Part shown: piece after piece, positions 1 to 10,613 of the stretch
Layout of the letters: every line of letters starts with the position of its first letter
How positions within the stretch are numbered: position 1 is the stretch's first letter
NCBI RefSeq assembly: GCF_010183535.1
Contig: NC_071328.1
Coordinates: 2,294,001 to 2,358,000 of the forward strand
Reading direction: 5' to 3'
DNA length: 64,000 nucleotides
Origin: Caenorhabditis remanei
Taxonomy: Eukaryota > Nematoda > Chromadorea > Rhabditida > Rhabditidae
Made by a program: the position numbers and the translations under genes
Notes under the pieces: model-generated
What the model was told of the DNA's origin: nothing
Seen by the model: the letters and a program-made list of their open reading frames with translations, nothing else
Database searches by the model: none

Positions 1-205
1 AGTGGTCAGTTGTATAGGTCTTAGAATTTGCAATCACTTTAAAAAGTTTTTGTAATACAAAAAAACTAACTTGAAATCGTCAAAAGTCAACTTTTACTAA
101 ATAAACCACCAAAAAAACATATTTTAAAAAGAAAAAATTGCGTGACTTTGACACCTCGTCCTAATGTCAATTTTCATTGAAATTTGCCGATTTTTAATTT
201 TTTTA

Positions 206-461
206 TAGATCTAACCTAGACCTTCATTTTGTAGTTGACAACTTTTTGATAGCTCTTCATGCTTTTGAGATATGCACCTTTAAAAATGGCGGCTTGAGAG
301 CAGCGCAAGGGAGAGAGGGAGGGAGACGCAGAGAAGCGAGACACCCTACTCTTTTCGCGCGCTCTCTCGCCCTCTAACTTTAAAGACGCATATCTCAAAA
401 TCTAGCAAAGCTATGAAAAAGTTGTCAACTACAAAAATGGAGATCTAGTTTTGATCTACAA
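206..461. repeat. FB1 foldback repeat, copy 1
   Basis: The left arm reads TAGTTGACAACTTTTTGATAGC followed by a GAGATATGCACCTTTAAA block. The right arm carries the reverse complement (TTTAAAGACGCATATCTC, then TTGTCAACTACAAAAATG). The GC-richer hinge contains the GACGCAGAGAAGCGAGAC block seen in nearly every copy. This defines the family called FB1 here. Confidence 0.85.
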
Positions 462-524
462 GGTCAATATAAATTTAAAACCATTCAAATACAAGAACTA
501 CTGTTGTGACGAGCTTTCAAAAAT

Positions 525-605
525 TAGCAAACTTCAAAGACATATATCTCAAAATCTCAAAATCTAGCAAAGCTATGAAAAAGTAGTCTACAAAAATGGA
601 GTCGA
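525..605. repeat. FB1 foldback repeat, half copy
   Basis: Only a right-arm-like segment is present (CATATATCTCAAAATC, AGCTATGAAAAAGTAGTC, TACAAAAATGG), with a small internal duplication of the CTCAAAATCT block. The left arm and hinge are missing. Confidence 0.55.
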
Positions 606-780
606 AGACTTTATATATAACATATCCAAACGTTGGACAGAGCAAGGAACGAGACGAGGAATAGATAGAGGTTTTAAAAATCGCGTGTTCTCATTTTTTT
701 CAGATTACGTCGTCGATAAAACTTTTGCCACACATGTTATCAAAAAAAAATAGTCTTAAAACAATTATTTCAATAAAAAT

Positions 781-2802
781 ATGACAACTAACAAGATTTT
801 TGCCTTGTTTTTGGTATTTGCATTCATATTTCAAGCGGTGCTTCTGATTTTGACCTATAAGTATCCGAGGAGAAGTGAGTCAAATTTTTGTCCGAAAAAA
901 AAGGATTTTTTCAGCTGTCCAAACTCGTAAATTATTGGAAAATGTAACTTGTACTGATTTGCTAGACGAGTGGGACACCGATACGCCCGTTTTATTGATT
1001 GATTTGGATTTTTTGGAGAAGTTAAGTCAAGAAGAGTGTGAATGGAATGGGACAGCGAAGATCAAGGTATGTAGATTTACGATGGGGTAGATTTACGAGG
1101 AGTACTGTATTTTTTCAGATTGGAATCGATGAAACTCAAAAAGTCGATAAATCTGTCTTCAATCACTCCCCATTTGAAGTTGTTTTTTATTCTAACAATG
1201 ATAGTAAAGACTTTTTGGAATTTCATGAGGAGCCACGACGGATTATTCCAAAGTAATAGATTGATTAGCCCCTGATCTCTACCTAATAGTTTTTTTTCCA
1301 GAAATTTCGAGAGGCGATGGGTTGGCAATTTTGAAATTCCTACGAATACTCAAAGATTTGCCGAATTTTGGAAACGATCGAAATATGTGGAGTGTCTTGG
1401 CCTAGAGATGAATCGGAATAAATCAGAGGTCAGTCAACTTTGACAGTCTCTTCTGATGTTAGAAGACGTTCAAAAGTTTTGAAAATATAATGAATGGGTA
1501 GATCAAATCGAGATCTTTATTTTTGTAGTTGATCACTTTTTGATAGCTTTCCACGCTTTCGAGATATGCGTCTTTAAAGGTAAGCACCTGAAGAGCAGCT
1601 TGAGGAAGAGAGGGAAAGAGACGCAGAGAAGCGAGACGCCCTCCTCGTTCCACACACTCTATCGCACCGTAATCTTCAAAGGGGCATACCTCAGAACCCT
1701 GCACAGCTATCAAAAAGTGCTCAACTAAAAAAATGTGTGAAATTTTAAGTTCTTCATTTTTGTAGTTGACAACTTTTTGATATCTCATCACGTTTTTGAG
1801 ATAAATTCAGAAAGCCTACCAAAATGGTCCATACTCCGCCACAAAACTAGCTGAACTCCGAGATGAACTAGTTGATATGGGAATGTATCCATTTCTAAAC
1901 GGCGGAACTTTTCTCGGATGGTATCGTGAATGTACAGTAATCCCACATACCTACGATATGGATATCGCAGTATTCAAGGAGAACTACAATCCGGAGTACG
2001 CGGAGAAAGTTTTGAACGGGGAGAGCGATTTCGGATTGCGTAGAAAGTTTGGAATGGTTAGTGGGGATGGAAATAATCTATAAATTGAAAAAATTGTAGC
2101 TAGAAGATTCTCTGGAATTGACACTCTACCCCTATTGGGACCAGGGATTATCAATCGATTTATTTGTGATGTATGATGGAATGGAGAACGGAACATTGAC
2201 TCATCACTATGTTTCTGGTGTTAATAGTAAGTTCATAACTAACTAGGGAAGGATCCTGAGTCCACAAGTCGTGACCTATATCATTGGAAAGCTGCGAAAA
2301 CGCTGATTCCAAATATATATTCAGTTTTTGGCCTCGAGGTTTTTTAATTAGAGAAATCGGGGTCAAAGTTTCAAGTTGTGTGAATAATATCGGTTTAAGG
2401 GTGACCTTGTTTTTCTCGAATAGCAGGCCTCGAGTGGCAAAACTGAGTATATATTTAGAATCAGCGTTTTCTCAGCGTTCCAATGATATAAGTCACGACC
2501 CATATCCCACGTTACAAAGTTACGATGCCTTCAAATTCCTGAACACCATGATATTTCCAGGCGACGGCACAAAGTACAGATACACCTACCCGATGTATGA
2601 CCCCTGGTGTGCCGCCGTCCTCCATGATCACATATTTTGGGTGTCATGTTCTCCGATGAAACAATTGAAGCATGAATACGGACCACTTTGGTATTTGGAT
2701 CACCCGACATCTCGATATGACTGGAGTAGTTCTGGAAAGAATGTGAAAATAGTCGGGAAGTTCAGCAAGGAGGAGATGGAGAAGTATTATTTGTATTACT
2801 AG
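781..2802 (+). CDS. F1: fukutin/LicD-like transferase (type II membrane protein)
   Basis: Seven exons are inferred: 781-874, 915-1066, 1119-1252, 1302-1428, 1811-2056, 2100-2226 and 2561-2802, giving 373 codons with all phases consistent. Residues about 5-28 form an N-terminal membrane anchor with a short cytosolic tail, as expected for a Golgi enzyme. A stem region follows, then the nucleotidyltransferase-type core in exon 5: a GGTFLGWYRE motif near residue 200 and the DxD-type HTYDMD near 216-220. The C-terminal HEYGPLWYLDHPT block resembles the YGP...W end of fukutin. Fukutin family members transfer ribitol-5-phosphate or phosphocholine-like groups to glycans; the substrate here is unknown. 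Intron 4 carries an FB1 foldback and intron 6 a separate inverted repeat. The start was chosen because exon 1 (94 bp, phase 1) matches the paralogues. No AATAAA is obvious downstream. Confidence 0.82.
1498..1735. repeat. FB1 foldback repeat, copy 2 (intron 4 of F1)
   Basis: The arms TAGTTGATCACTTTTTGATAGC and AGCTATCAAAAAGTGCTCAAC flank a hinge with GACGCAGAGAAGCGAGACGC. A further partial left arm follows at 1760-1803, running up to the exon 5 acceptor. Confidence 0.85.
2264..2503. repeat. Inverted repeat in intron 6 of F1
   Basis: A segment near 2264-2340 (CGTGACCTATATCATTGGAA through CTCGAGG) reappears as its reverse complement near 2427-2503 (CCTCGAGTGGC through AAGTCACGACC). The arms are about 75 bp with several mismatches. 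No other copy was seen in the window. Confidence 0.7.
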
Positions 2803-2875
2803 TATTCTATTAATTAACATTTCGTATATAAATTCTTTGTTGGTTTTTCAGTCATCTCCAATATTCAGTTTAAAA

Positions 2876-3120
2876 AAAGTCTTTGCTATCATTGTCAGAA
2901 CTTCAAATGGGGAATGATTGAAGATGCCCTTATCAACTCCATAAGTCACGTCGATTCCAATCTGAAAAATACAGTACTCTTCGTAAATCTATCCCATCGT
3001 AAATTTACATACCTTAATCTTCGCTGTCCCATTCCATTTACACTCTTCTTCACTTAACTTTTCCAAAAACTCCAAATCAATCAATAAAACGGGGGTAACG
3101 GTGACCAGCAAATCAGTACA
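2876..3120 (-). pseudogene. Relic of fukutin-like exons 2-3
   Basis: On the minus strand this stretch matches the end of exon 2, intron 2 and the first part of exon 3 of F1-like genes. A segment encoding IDLEFLEKLS/EECKWNGTAK-like residues ends in AAGGTATGT, followed by a TTTTTCAG acceptor and an ATTGGAATCGACG start. It is cut off on both sides and has no matching neighbouring exons. It lies just 3' of F1 in inverted orientation, suggesting a truncated inverted copy of F1 itself. Confidence 0.75.
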
Positions 3121-3926
3121 TGAAATTGTGGTTCCATTTTACAATAATTGCAACCTCTCTCCCCAAAAACCGTAACCGTAAAGACTCGACTCCGTCAATT
3201 TCTATTTGTTTTTTTCCCTTTTTTGTTGTATGTGTTGTATTCCCGGTTCTTATATTTATCATGACCCAACAAAAATTGAACAAATTAATTCTTATATTTC
3301 AAATAATACTTCTTCATCTCCTCCTTGCTAAACTTCCCAACTTTTTTCACATTCTTCCCAGATTTATTCCATTTATATTTATCAGTTGGGTGGTCTCGAT
3401 ACCAAAGTGGTCCGTATTCATGTTTCACTTGCTTCATCGGAGAACATGACACCCAAAATATGTGATCATGGAGGTCGGCGGCACACCAGGGGTCATAGAT
3501 CGGGTACGTGTATCTGTATTTTGTGCCGTCTCCTGAAAATGTCATTCAGGAATTTAATTGTAACTTGGACTTACTATTTAGACCAGAAACATAGTGATGA
3601 GTCAATGATCCGTTCTCCATTTCATCATACATCACAAATAAATCAATTAAGGGACGACGTGTTCCTTTCATAAAAACAGTCAATTCCAGAGAGTCTTCTA
3701 GCTACAAAATTTCAGATAATTACTCGATTTTCCCTATTCCTAATAACCATTCCAAACTTTCTACGCAATCCAAAATCACTATCCCCGTTCAAAACTTTCT
3801 CCGCGTACTCCGGATTGTAGTTCTCCTTGAAAACCGCCAAATCCATATCGTAGGTATGTGGGATTACTGTACATTCACGATACCATCCAAGGAGTGTCCC
3901 GCCGTTTAAATAAGGGTACATTCCCG

Positions 3927-4159
3927 ATTTTCGCTTGTTTAGTTTTTTTCTCGCAGGTTTTCATTACCGCTTTTCATTTTTCGGCAAGCATTTTTTACGC
4001 TTTTTGAAATTAATTTCTACACAAAATTAGAAAAAAACAGCATTTTTTACCACTGGGAAATGAAACGCGTCAAAAATTTGCTTTTTAAAAACAGGCGAAG
4101 GCGGCCTTCGCCGGAAATGAAAAAGGCGAAGGTTACCGTAAAACGCATTTTTAACATCA
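3927..4159. other. Unrelated sequence replacing the 5' part of F2 exon 5
   Basis: The sequence has no paralogue match and is AT-rich. It contains GGCGAAGGCGGCCTTCGCC at about 4094-4112, a short perfect palindrome centre, with a repeat of AAGGCGAAGG just after. It may be the remains of an insertion. No target duplication is visible. Confidence 0.5.
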
Positions 4160-4372
4160 CTACTTTTTGATAGCTCTGCAGGGTTTCGAGATATGCGCAT
4201 TTAAAGATTGGGATGCGAGAGAGTGTGTGGACGGAGGAGGGCATCTCGCTTCTCTGCGTCTCTCGCGCCTCTTTCTCAAGACGCTATAACTTCAAAGGGG
4301 CGTATCTCAAAAGCGTGAATAGCTATCAAGAAGTGGTCAACTACAAAAATGAAAATCCAGGTATGATCTATC
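4160..4372. repeat. FB1 foldback repeat, copy 3 (intron 4 of F2)
   Basis: The outer left arm is shortened (CTTTTTGATAGCTCTGCA) and the right arm is complete (AGCTATCAAGAAGTGGTCAAC). The hinge contains CTCGCTTCTCTGCGTCTC, the family's conserved block in the other orientation. Confidence 0.8.
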
Positions 4373-5021
4373 CATTGATAAGAAATAACACTCACTTTTG
4401 ACTTTTTTCTATTCATTTCGAGACCAAGACACTCCACAAACTTGGAGCGTTTGTAGGATTCTATAAATCTTTGAATATTTGTAGGAACTTTGAAGTTTCC
4501 GATCTGACGGGTCTCGAATCTTCTGAAAACAAAAACTATTAGGTATAAGCGGGCCAATCAATGTACTTTGGAATAATCCGTCGTGGCTCCCCATGAAATT
4601 CCAAAAAGTCTTTGTTATCCGGACTATCATAAAACACAACATCGAATCGATTAGTGTCGATAATCGATCTGTCTTTGTCCTTCACGTGGACTCCAATCTA
4701 AATCCTCGTAAATCTACCCAAGTCACCGTAAATCTACACAACCTACCTTAACCTTTTTCGTCTCATCCCATCGACAATCCTCCGTTTTCAAGTTTTCCAA
4801 AAAACTCAAATCAATCAATAATACCGGAACTTCGGGATTCCATTTCTTCAGTAGATCATCACAGGAAATTATTAAGTCTTGAAAAAGATGAAAACATTAT
4901 TTTACCTAATTTTGAAGTATTACTCACATCTCGATGTTTTGGAATTGTTGTAGATCAAAACCAAAAGTATCACTTGAAGTATAATCCCAAAAATCAAATT
5001 TCTAACCTGTCTCCGCGGCAT

Positions 5022-5337
5022 TTCGTGTTCGCTTTTACCCAGAGAAACTAAAAGTGTGGAAAAGATTTTTTTAGTTTCTCGGGCTAAATAAAAAGGTAAC
5101 ACTTTGTTCGCACACGTTTATTTTTTAAGGTAAAATTCTGCGAGGAACGTGCAAAAAATATACGTTGAACGATGGGACAGTCTGTAACGTTCAGGTATCG
5201 CAGATCTCCCAATTGACCTAATTTTGTTTTAAATTGGTTTCACATGTGCTCTCCATCCAGAGTTCAATTCCATTCAAGCAAAGAGTTTGTGATTTTATTA
5301 ACGAGTTTTTATAAATAATTAATTAATCAATAGACAA
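5022..5337. other. Intergenic between F2 start and F3 stop
   Basis: No gene or known repeat is seen. A minus-strand AATAAA (TTTATT at about 5295-5300) lies about 40 bases past the F3 stop and is its likely polyadenylation signal. The part nearest 5022 is the presumed F2 promoter; it lacks the E-box and GGGGACAC motifs found upstream of F3, F4 and F5. Confidence 0.5.
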
Positions 5338-7141
5338 CTATTTATATTCCAAATAATACTTCTTCATCTCCTCGTTGCTGAATTTTCCAACTCTCTTGAC
5401 ATTCTTCCCAGAACTATTCCAGTAATATTTGCCAGTTGGATGATCCAAGTACCAAAGTGGTCCGTATTCGTGTTTCAACTGTTCTATCGGATTACAAAGA
5501 ATCCAAAATAGATGACCATGCATTTCAGCGGCGCAGGAGGGTTCTAGAAGGAGATGGGTGAATCTGTACTTTGTGCCGTCACCTGGAAAGTTAAGATTTT
5601 TTTTGTTGAAAGATAAATTTTTTAAACTTTCAATGTCACTTACCATTTAGCCCTGGAATATAACGGTAGATCACTTTTCCATCCTCCACATAGTCATACA
5701 TCACAAATAAATCAATTGCTGGCCGCCCTTCTTCCTTCGAAACTACTGTGATCTCGTGGGAGTCTTCGAGCTACAAAATTTCAGATAACTTATTGATTTT
5801 TCCATTTCCCCACTAACCATTCCAAACTTTCTACGCAAGATGAAATCAGTCTCTCCTCTCAAAACTTTTTCCGCGTACTCCGGTTTGTAGTTCTCCTTGA
5901 ATACTGAGAAATCCAAATCATAGGTATGTGGGATTACTGTACATTCTCTATACCATCCAAGGAGTGTCCCGCCGTTCAAATAGGGGTACATTCCCATATC
6001 CATTAGTTCATCTCGGAAACGAGCGAGGATACCGGCGGACTCTGGACCGTTTTGGTAGGCTTCCTGAAAACCGTTATATCTCAAAAACGTGATGAGTTAT
6101 CAAAAAGTTGTCAACTACAAAAACAAAGAGCTGAAAATTTCTCACACTTTGTTAGTTGACCACATTTTGGTAGCTATGCAGGCTTTTGAGATATGCGCCT
6201 TTAAAGAGTGGGGGGGGGGGGGCGAGAGAGCGTGTGGAACAAAGAGGGTGTCTCGCTTCTCTGCGTCTCTCGCGCCTCTTTTTCAAGACGCTATAACTTC
6301 AAAGGGGCGTATCTCAAAAGCGTGAATAGCTATCCAAAAGTGGTCAACTACAAAATTGGAGATCCAAGTATGATCTATCGATTGATGACAAATTTTAATC
6401 AATTTTTCGTTACCTGAGTTTAAAGGGTAATGTCAAAATCGAGCGCTTTCACAACACTCACCTCTGACTTATCCCTATTCATCTCGAGACCAAGACACTC
6501 CACAAACTTGGATCGTTTGTAGAATTCAATAAATCTTTGAATATTTGCAGGAACTTTGAAGTTTCCTATCTGACGGGTCTCGAATCTTCTGGAAAATGGA
6601 AAATTTAAGTTTCAAACATTTCAAAAAATTGAATACTTTGGAATAATCCTCTTCCCATCTTCATAAAATTCCAAAAAGTCTTTGTTATCCGGACTAGCAT
6701 AGAACACAACATTGAATCGATTGGTGTCAATGATCGATCCATTCTTGTCCTTCACGTGGACTCCAATCTGAATCCTCGTAAATCTACCCAAGTCACCGTA
6801 AATCTACATTTACTTACCTTTACCCTCTTTGTCTCATCCCATCGACAATTCTCCGTTTTCAAGTTTTCCAAAAAATCCAAATCGATTAATAATACTGGAA
6901 TTTTGGGATCCCATTTGTTCAGTAGATCACATGAAATATTTAAGGTTATCGGTTGATTATAAGGCAGTGAATCTGAAAAAAAAGATGATTTTATCTGAAA
7001 AAGTCCTGATAACTCACATCTCGACGGCCTGGAATTTTTGTAGATCAAAACTAGAAGCACCGCTTGAAGTGTAATCCCAAAAATCAAAAATCGAATGAAA
7101 GCTGGCTTAGAACCTCGGCTCAAAAAATTTGTGGACGACAT
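5338..7141 (-). CDS. F3: fukutin/LicD-like transferase (type II membrane protein)
   Basis: Seven exons: 7018-7141, 6818-6972, 6637-6767, 6462-6588, 5818-6063, 5644-5770 and 5338-5582, giving 384 codons in frame. Residues about 13-34 form the membrane anchor (AFIRFLIFGITLQAVLLVLI). The exon 5 core has GGTLLGWYRE and the HTYDLD acidic motif near 228-230. The C-terminus carries HEYGPLWYLDHPTGKYYWNS, like the fukutin tail. It is predicted to act in the Golgi or ER lumen as a glycan-modifying transferase; this is inferred from family membership. Intron 4 contains an FB1 foldback with a 13-G run. Upstream sequence shares the CACGTGG / ATATCGTGTCGTTGGCA / GGGGACACG motifs with F4 and F5. AATAAA lies at about 5295-5300 (minus). 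Confidence 0.87.
6088..6375. repeat. FB1 foldback repeat, copy 4 (intron 4 of F3)
   Basis: The left arm is a diverged pair of GTTGTCAACTAC and TTAGTTGACCACATTTTGGTAGC blocks. The hinge starts with a 13-nt G run (6210-6222), then carries CTCGCTTCTCTGCGTCTC. The right arm is GGGGCGTATCTCAAAAGCG and CTATCCAAAAGTGGTCAAC. Confidence 0.85.
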
Positions 7142-7240
7142 TTTTTCAGTTTTTGACTGAAAAAATCGAAACTGGGAGAAAAAAAACACGTGGTTGGATA
7201 TCGTGTCGTTGGCAGAAAAAATTAAAGGGGGACACGCTCA
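7142..7240 (-). promoter_or_regulatory. Putative F3 promoter with shared motifs
   Basis: Reading upstream of the F3 ATG there is a CACGTGG E-box-like core near 7189, ATATCGTGTCGTTGGCA near 7199-7215 and GGGGGACACGCTC near 7227. The same three blocks in the same order and spacing occur upstream of F4 and F5. This is similarity only; no binding factor can be named. Confidence 0.55.
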
Positions 7241-7292
7241 AAATACATTTTTAGCATCAAAATTAGGTATTTTTTCACGGAAACAAAAAAAA

Positions 7293-7385
7293 TATCATTC
7301 TCGCCGCCTCCGCACCCCGATAGCCTACCAGGTAGAATATCTGGCCAGTAATCTCGCGTCCGGGGTTCGATCCCACCTACAGTGA
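7293..7385. repeat. tRNA-derived foldback (TF), half copy
   Basis: One tRNA-like half is present: an A-box-like TAGCCTACCAGGTAGAATAT and a B-box-like GGGGTTCGATCCC, about 40 bases apart, preceded by a GCCGCC-rich hinge remnant. The second half is missing. Confidence 0.75.
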
Positions 7386-7435
7386 CGATGCCAAATCATC
7401 AAAAATTCTCAATCTCTCAATAGAGCGCAACTGAC

Positions 7436-7540
7436 GTTCAGTTGAACTTACTATTAACACCAGAAACATAGTGATGAGTCAATGTTCCGTTCTCCATTCC
7501 ATCATACATCACAAATAAATCAATTGATGGGAATGTGCCA
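7436..7540 (-). pseudogene. Relic of fukutin-like exon 6
   Basis: On the minus strand the sequence encodes SIDLFVMYDGMENGTLTHHYVSGVN-type residues followed by AATAGTAAGT, the exon 6 donor of F1-like genes. The upstream part of the exon and all other exons are absent. It stands alone between F3 and a large foldback. Confidence 0.75.
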
Positions 7541-7751
7541 GAATTGCGCGGAATTCCGACTCTCGTCTTCCGGATAAGGAGTTTTACTTCGAATTGAAAT
7601 TTAGGAAGAATACATTTCGCAGAAATACATGAAAAAAATGGTCAAATAGGACAGAAAATAGGCTTTTCGACAGCCAAAAACCAATTTTCCAATGATTTTA
7701 GCGAGTTTTATGATTTTTCTCTTGGAATTTGAAACATTTGCGAAAAAAATC

Positions 7752-8640
7752 TACTTCCGACTTCCGGCACCCCACGAAAATCGGGGTGAGCCTTTAAATC
7801 GAGGAACGAAAATCGGGGAAAGTCCGCACGGTCGAACGCAAAGTGCGGCGCACTTTTTTCAATATTTTTTTTTCAGCGATATTTTGGCAAAGTTTGTGCG
7901 ATTTGTATATTCTATCGGTATGAAAATCTCATTCTAATCATGAATTTTATTGATTTTGTAAAAATAATGTTTATTTTTTTGTTATTTTGCCTGGTAACCA
8001 TGTAAAGGGGCTCAATTTTGATATGTTTTCAGATTTGACTTCCAGCTTTCTACCACTGTTTCTCTTCGTGCTAAAACCACTCAATTTCTGTCGGACGTCT
8101 TCGGAATTGAAATAAAAAAATAAAAACGCTAAGAATTTGCTTACAACATTAACTTATTACAGAAATACTACGATGGATCTTCGTCAAGTGCGGTTTATCT
8201 TTTTTCTTTCGCTTGAAAAATCGTTTTCGATTCTGAATATAATTTTTCTTTGTCGGCAGCTTATTCTTCATTTCTTTTTCATCTTCAGCATTACGATTGC
8301 TTTCACCGAACCTATTTGAAATACAGACCAATTCCCCATCTTTGAGATTTCGATTCTCTTCGATAAAATCCGTTGCTATGGAAGTTTTTATTCTTATTAT
8401 CTTCTAAATAAACATTATTTTTACAAAATCAATAAAATTCATGATTAGAATGAGATTTTCATACCGATAGAATATACAAATCGCACAAACTTTGCCAAAA
8501 TATCGCTGAGAAAAAAAAATATTGAAAAAAGTGCGCCGCACTTTGCGTTCGACCGTGCGGACTTTCCCCGATTTTCGTTCCTCGATTTAAAGGCTCTCCC
8601 CGATTTTCGTGGGGTGCCCGACTTCCGACTTCCGATTTCC
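7752..8640. repeat. Large foldback element with ~220-bp arms
   Basis: The left arm, about 7752-7977, runs from CCGACTTCCGGCACCCCACG to TAAAAATAATGTTTATTT. It returns as reverse complement at about 8405-8640 (AAATAAACATTATTTTTAC to CCCGACTTCCGACTTCC). A spacer of about 430 bases has no convincing gene. The arm contains AAAATCGGGG and TCGAACGCAAAGTGCGGCGCAC. The outer end merges with CCGACTTCC tandem sequence and a CCGCACAACTCTGG terminus at about 8700. Confidence 0.8.
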
Positions 8641-8823
8641 GGGCGTTTTTTTTTATTTCCGGCTTCCGACTTCCGACTTCCGTTCTAGAAAAATCACTTC
8701 CGCACAACTCTGGCATGTGCTCTCATAGTTGCGAAATGACCAGACTGGGATGGTGGTAATAACACAGTACAATTTGTGATTTTATTCAAGAGTTTTCACA
8801 AAAACTAATTAATCAATAGACAA

Positions 8824-10613
8824 CTATTTATATTCCAAATAATACTTCTGCATCTCCTCCCAGGTGAACATACCAGCTGTTTTCACATTCTTCCCAGAAC
8901 TACTCCAGTCATATTTGCCGGTTGGGTGATCCAAATACCAAAGTGGTCCGTATTCATGCTTCAACTGTTCTATCGGATTACAAAGAATCCAAAATAGATG
9001 ACCATGCATTTCAGCTGCACAGGAGGGTTCTAGTAGGAGATGCGTGTATCTGAATTTTCTGCCGTCGTCTGGAATTTTATGATTATATTGAAAGTTTCAA
9101 AATGTTTGATGCCACTTGCCACTTAGGCCTGAAATATAACGGTACGCCAACTTTCCATCCTCCACATAGTCATACATCACAAATAAATCGATTGTAGGCC
9201 GCACTTCTTTCTTCGAAACTACTGTGATCTCTTGGGAGTCTTCTAGCTACAAAATTTCATATAACTTATTGATTTTTCCTTTTCCTCACTAACCCTTCCA
9301 AACTTTCTACGCAATATGAAATCAGTCTCTCCTCTCAAAACTTTCTCCGCGTACTCCGGTTTGTAGTTATCCTTGAATACCGAAAAATCCAAATCACGGG
9401 TATGTGGGATTACTGTACATTCACGATACCATCCGAGTAGTGTCCCGCCGTTTAGCAATGGATACATCTCCATATCGATCAGTTCGTCTTGGAAACGAGC
9501 TAGTATATTGGCGGAAGTGGTACCGTTTTGATAGGCTTCCTGAAAACCGTTATATCTCAAAAATGTGAAGAAATATCAAAAAGTTGTCAATTACAAAAAG
9601 AAAGAGCTTAAAATTTCTCTCATTTTGTTAATTGACCACTTTCTGATAACTCAGCAGGTTTTCGAGATATGCGCATTTAAAGATTAAGGTACGAAAGAGC
9701 GTGTGGAACGAGGAGGGCGTCTCGCTTCTCTGCGTCTCCCCTCTCTCTGCTCCTCGAGGCGCTCTCCAGGTACCTATCTTGAAAGGGGCATATCTCAAAA
9801 GAGTGAATAGCTATCAAAAAGTTGTCAACTACAAAAATGAAGGTCCAGGTATAATCTATCAATTGATAAACAATTTTAATCAATTTCGCGTTACCTCAGT
9901 TTAAGGGGCGTTGTCAAAATAGAGCGCTTTCACAAAACTCACCTCTGACTTATTTCTATTCATCTCGAGACCAAGACACTCCACAAACTTTGATCGTTTG
10001 TAGAATTCAATAAATCTTTGAATATTTGTAGGGACTTTGAAGTTTCCGATCCGACGGGTCTCGAATCTTCTGGAAAATCGAAAAATTATTGATTTTCTCT
10101 ATAAAAAATTGATCTCACTTTGGAATAATCCTCTTCCCATCTTCATTAAATTCCAAAAAGTCTTTGTTATCCGGACTATCATAAAACACAACATCGAATC
10201 GATTAGTGTCAATGATCGATCCGTTCTTGTCCTTCACGTGGACTCCAATCTAAATCCACGTAAATCGACCCAAGTCACCATAAATCTACATTTACTTACC
10301 TTCACCCTCTTTGTCTCATCCCATTGACAATCCTCAGTTTTCAACTTTTCCAAAAAATCCAAATCAATCAATAATACTGGAATTTCGGTATCCCATTCGT
10401 TTAGTAGATCATCACATTCAGTTATCGATTGATTATTAGACAGTGAATCTAAAGGAAAAAATCATAAGTCTACCTGAATTTCCCTTATAACTCACATCTC
10501 GACGGCTTGGAATTTTTGTAGATCAAAACTAGAATCACCGCTTGAAGTATAATCCCAAAAATCAAAAATCGAACTGAATTAGCGCATCGGCTCCAAACAT
10601 TTATCGACGACAT
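8824..10613 (-). CDS. F4: fukutin/LicD-like transferase with a GC-AG intron
   Basis: Seven exons: 10496-10613, 10300-10448, 10119-10249, 9943-10069, 9294-9539, 9120-9246 and 8824-9068, giving 380 codons in frame. The membrane anchor is at about residues 14-32 (VRFLIFGIILQAVILVLI). Core motifs GGTLLGWYRE and HTRDLD lie near 206-226, with the HEYGPLWYLDHPTGKYDWSS tail. Exon 6 ends AAGTG followed by GCAAGT, where all paralogues have GTAAGT or similar, so intron 6 is predicted to be GC-AG. The residue before intron 5 is Arg (AGG) where F1 and F3 have Met. The gene is head to head with F5 across 210 bp. Intron 4 carries FB1. AATAAA is at about 8781-8786 (minus). Confidence 0.85.
9566..9858. repeat. 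FB1 foldback repeat, copy 5 (intron 4 of F4)
   Basis: Arms ATCAAAAAGTTGTCAATTAC / TAATTGACCACTTTCTGATAAC and AGCTATCAAAAAGTTGTCAAC enclose a hinge with CTCGCTTCTCTGCGTCTCCC. Confidence 0.85.

Larger units (their letters stand above)
1..780. other. Intergenic, upstream of first fukutin-like gene
   Basis: No coding region is supported here. The stretch holds one foldback repeat at 206-461 and a half copy of the same family at about 525-605. The last 150 bases before the ATG at 781 are AT-rich and contain a TTTTTTTCAG tract ending near 702, which could be a splice or trans-splice acceptor. No core promoter element is recognisable. Confidence 0.5.
3285..5021 (-). pseudogene. F2: fukutin-like gene with truncated catalytic exon
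   Basis: Exons with paralogue-matching boundaries are at 4928-5021, 4747-4877, 4567-4697, 4396-4522, 3575-3701 and 3285-3532. Exon 5 normally spans 246 bp but survives only from 3748 to about 3926. Its first ~67 bp, including the acceptor and the segment encoding the QNG...DELxDMG helix, are replaced by unrelated sequence (3927-4150). The GGTLLGWYRE and HTYDMD motifs remain, so decay looks recent. The exon 5 donor is GTTATT rather than the GTTAGT of the paralogues. Without an acceptor the exon cannot be spliced in normally, so I call it a pseudogene; a rescued alternative acceptor cannot be excluded. Intron 4 still holds an FB1 foldback. Confidence 0.75.

Noticed and set aside
875..1328. Single-exon open frames overlapping F1 exons 1-3
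   Set aside because: They are read-through or antisense shadows of the spliced F1 gene and cross its splice sites.
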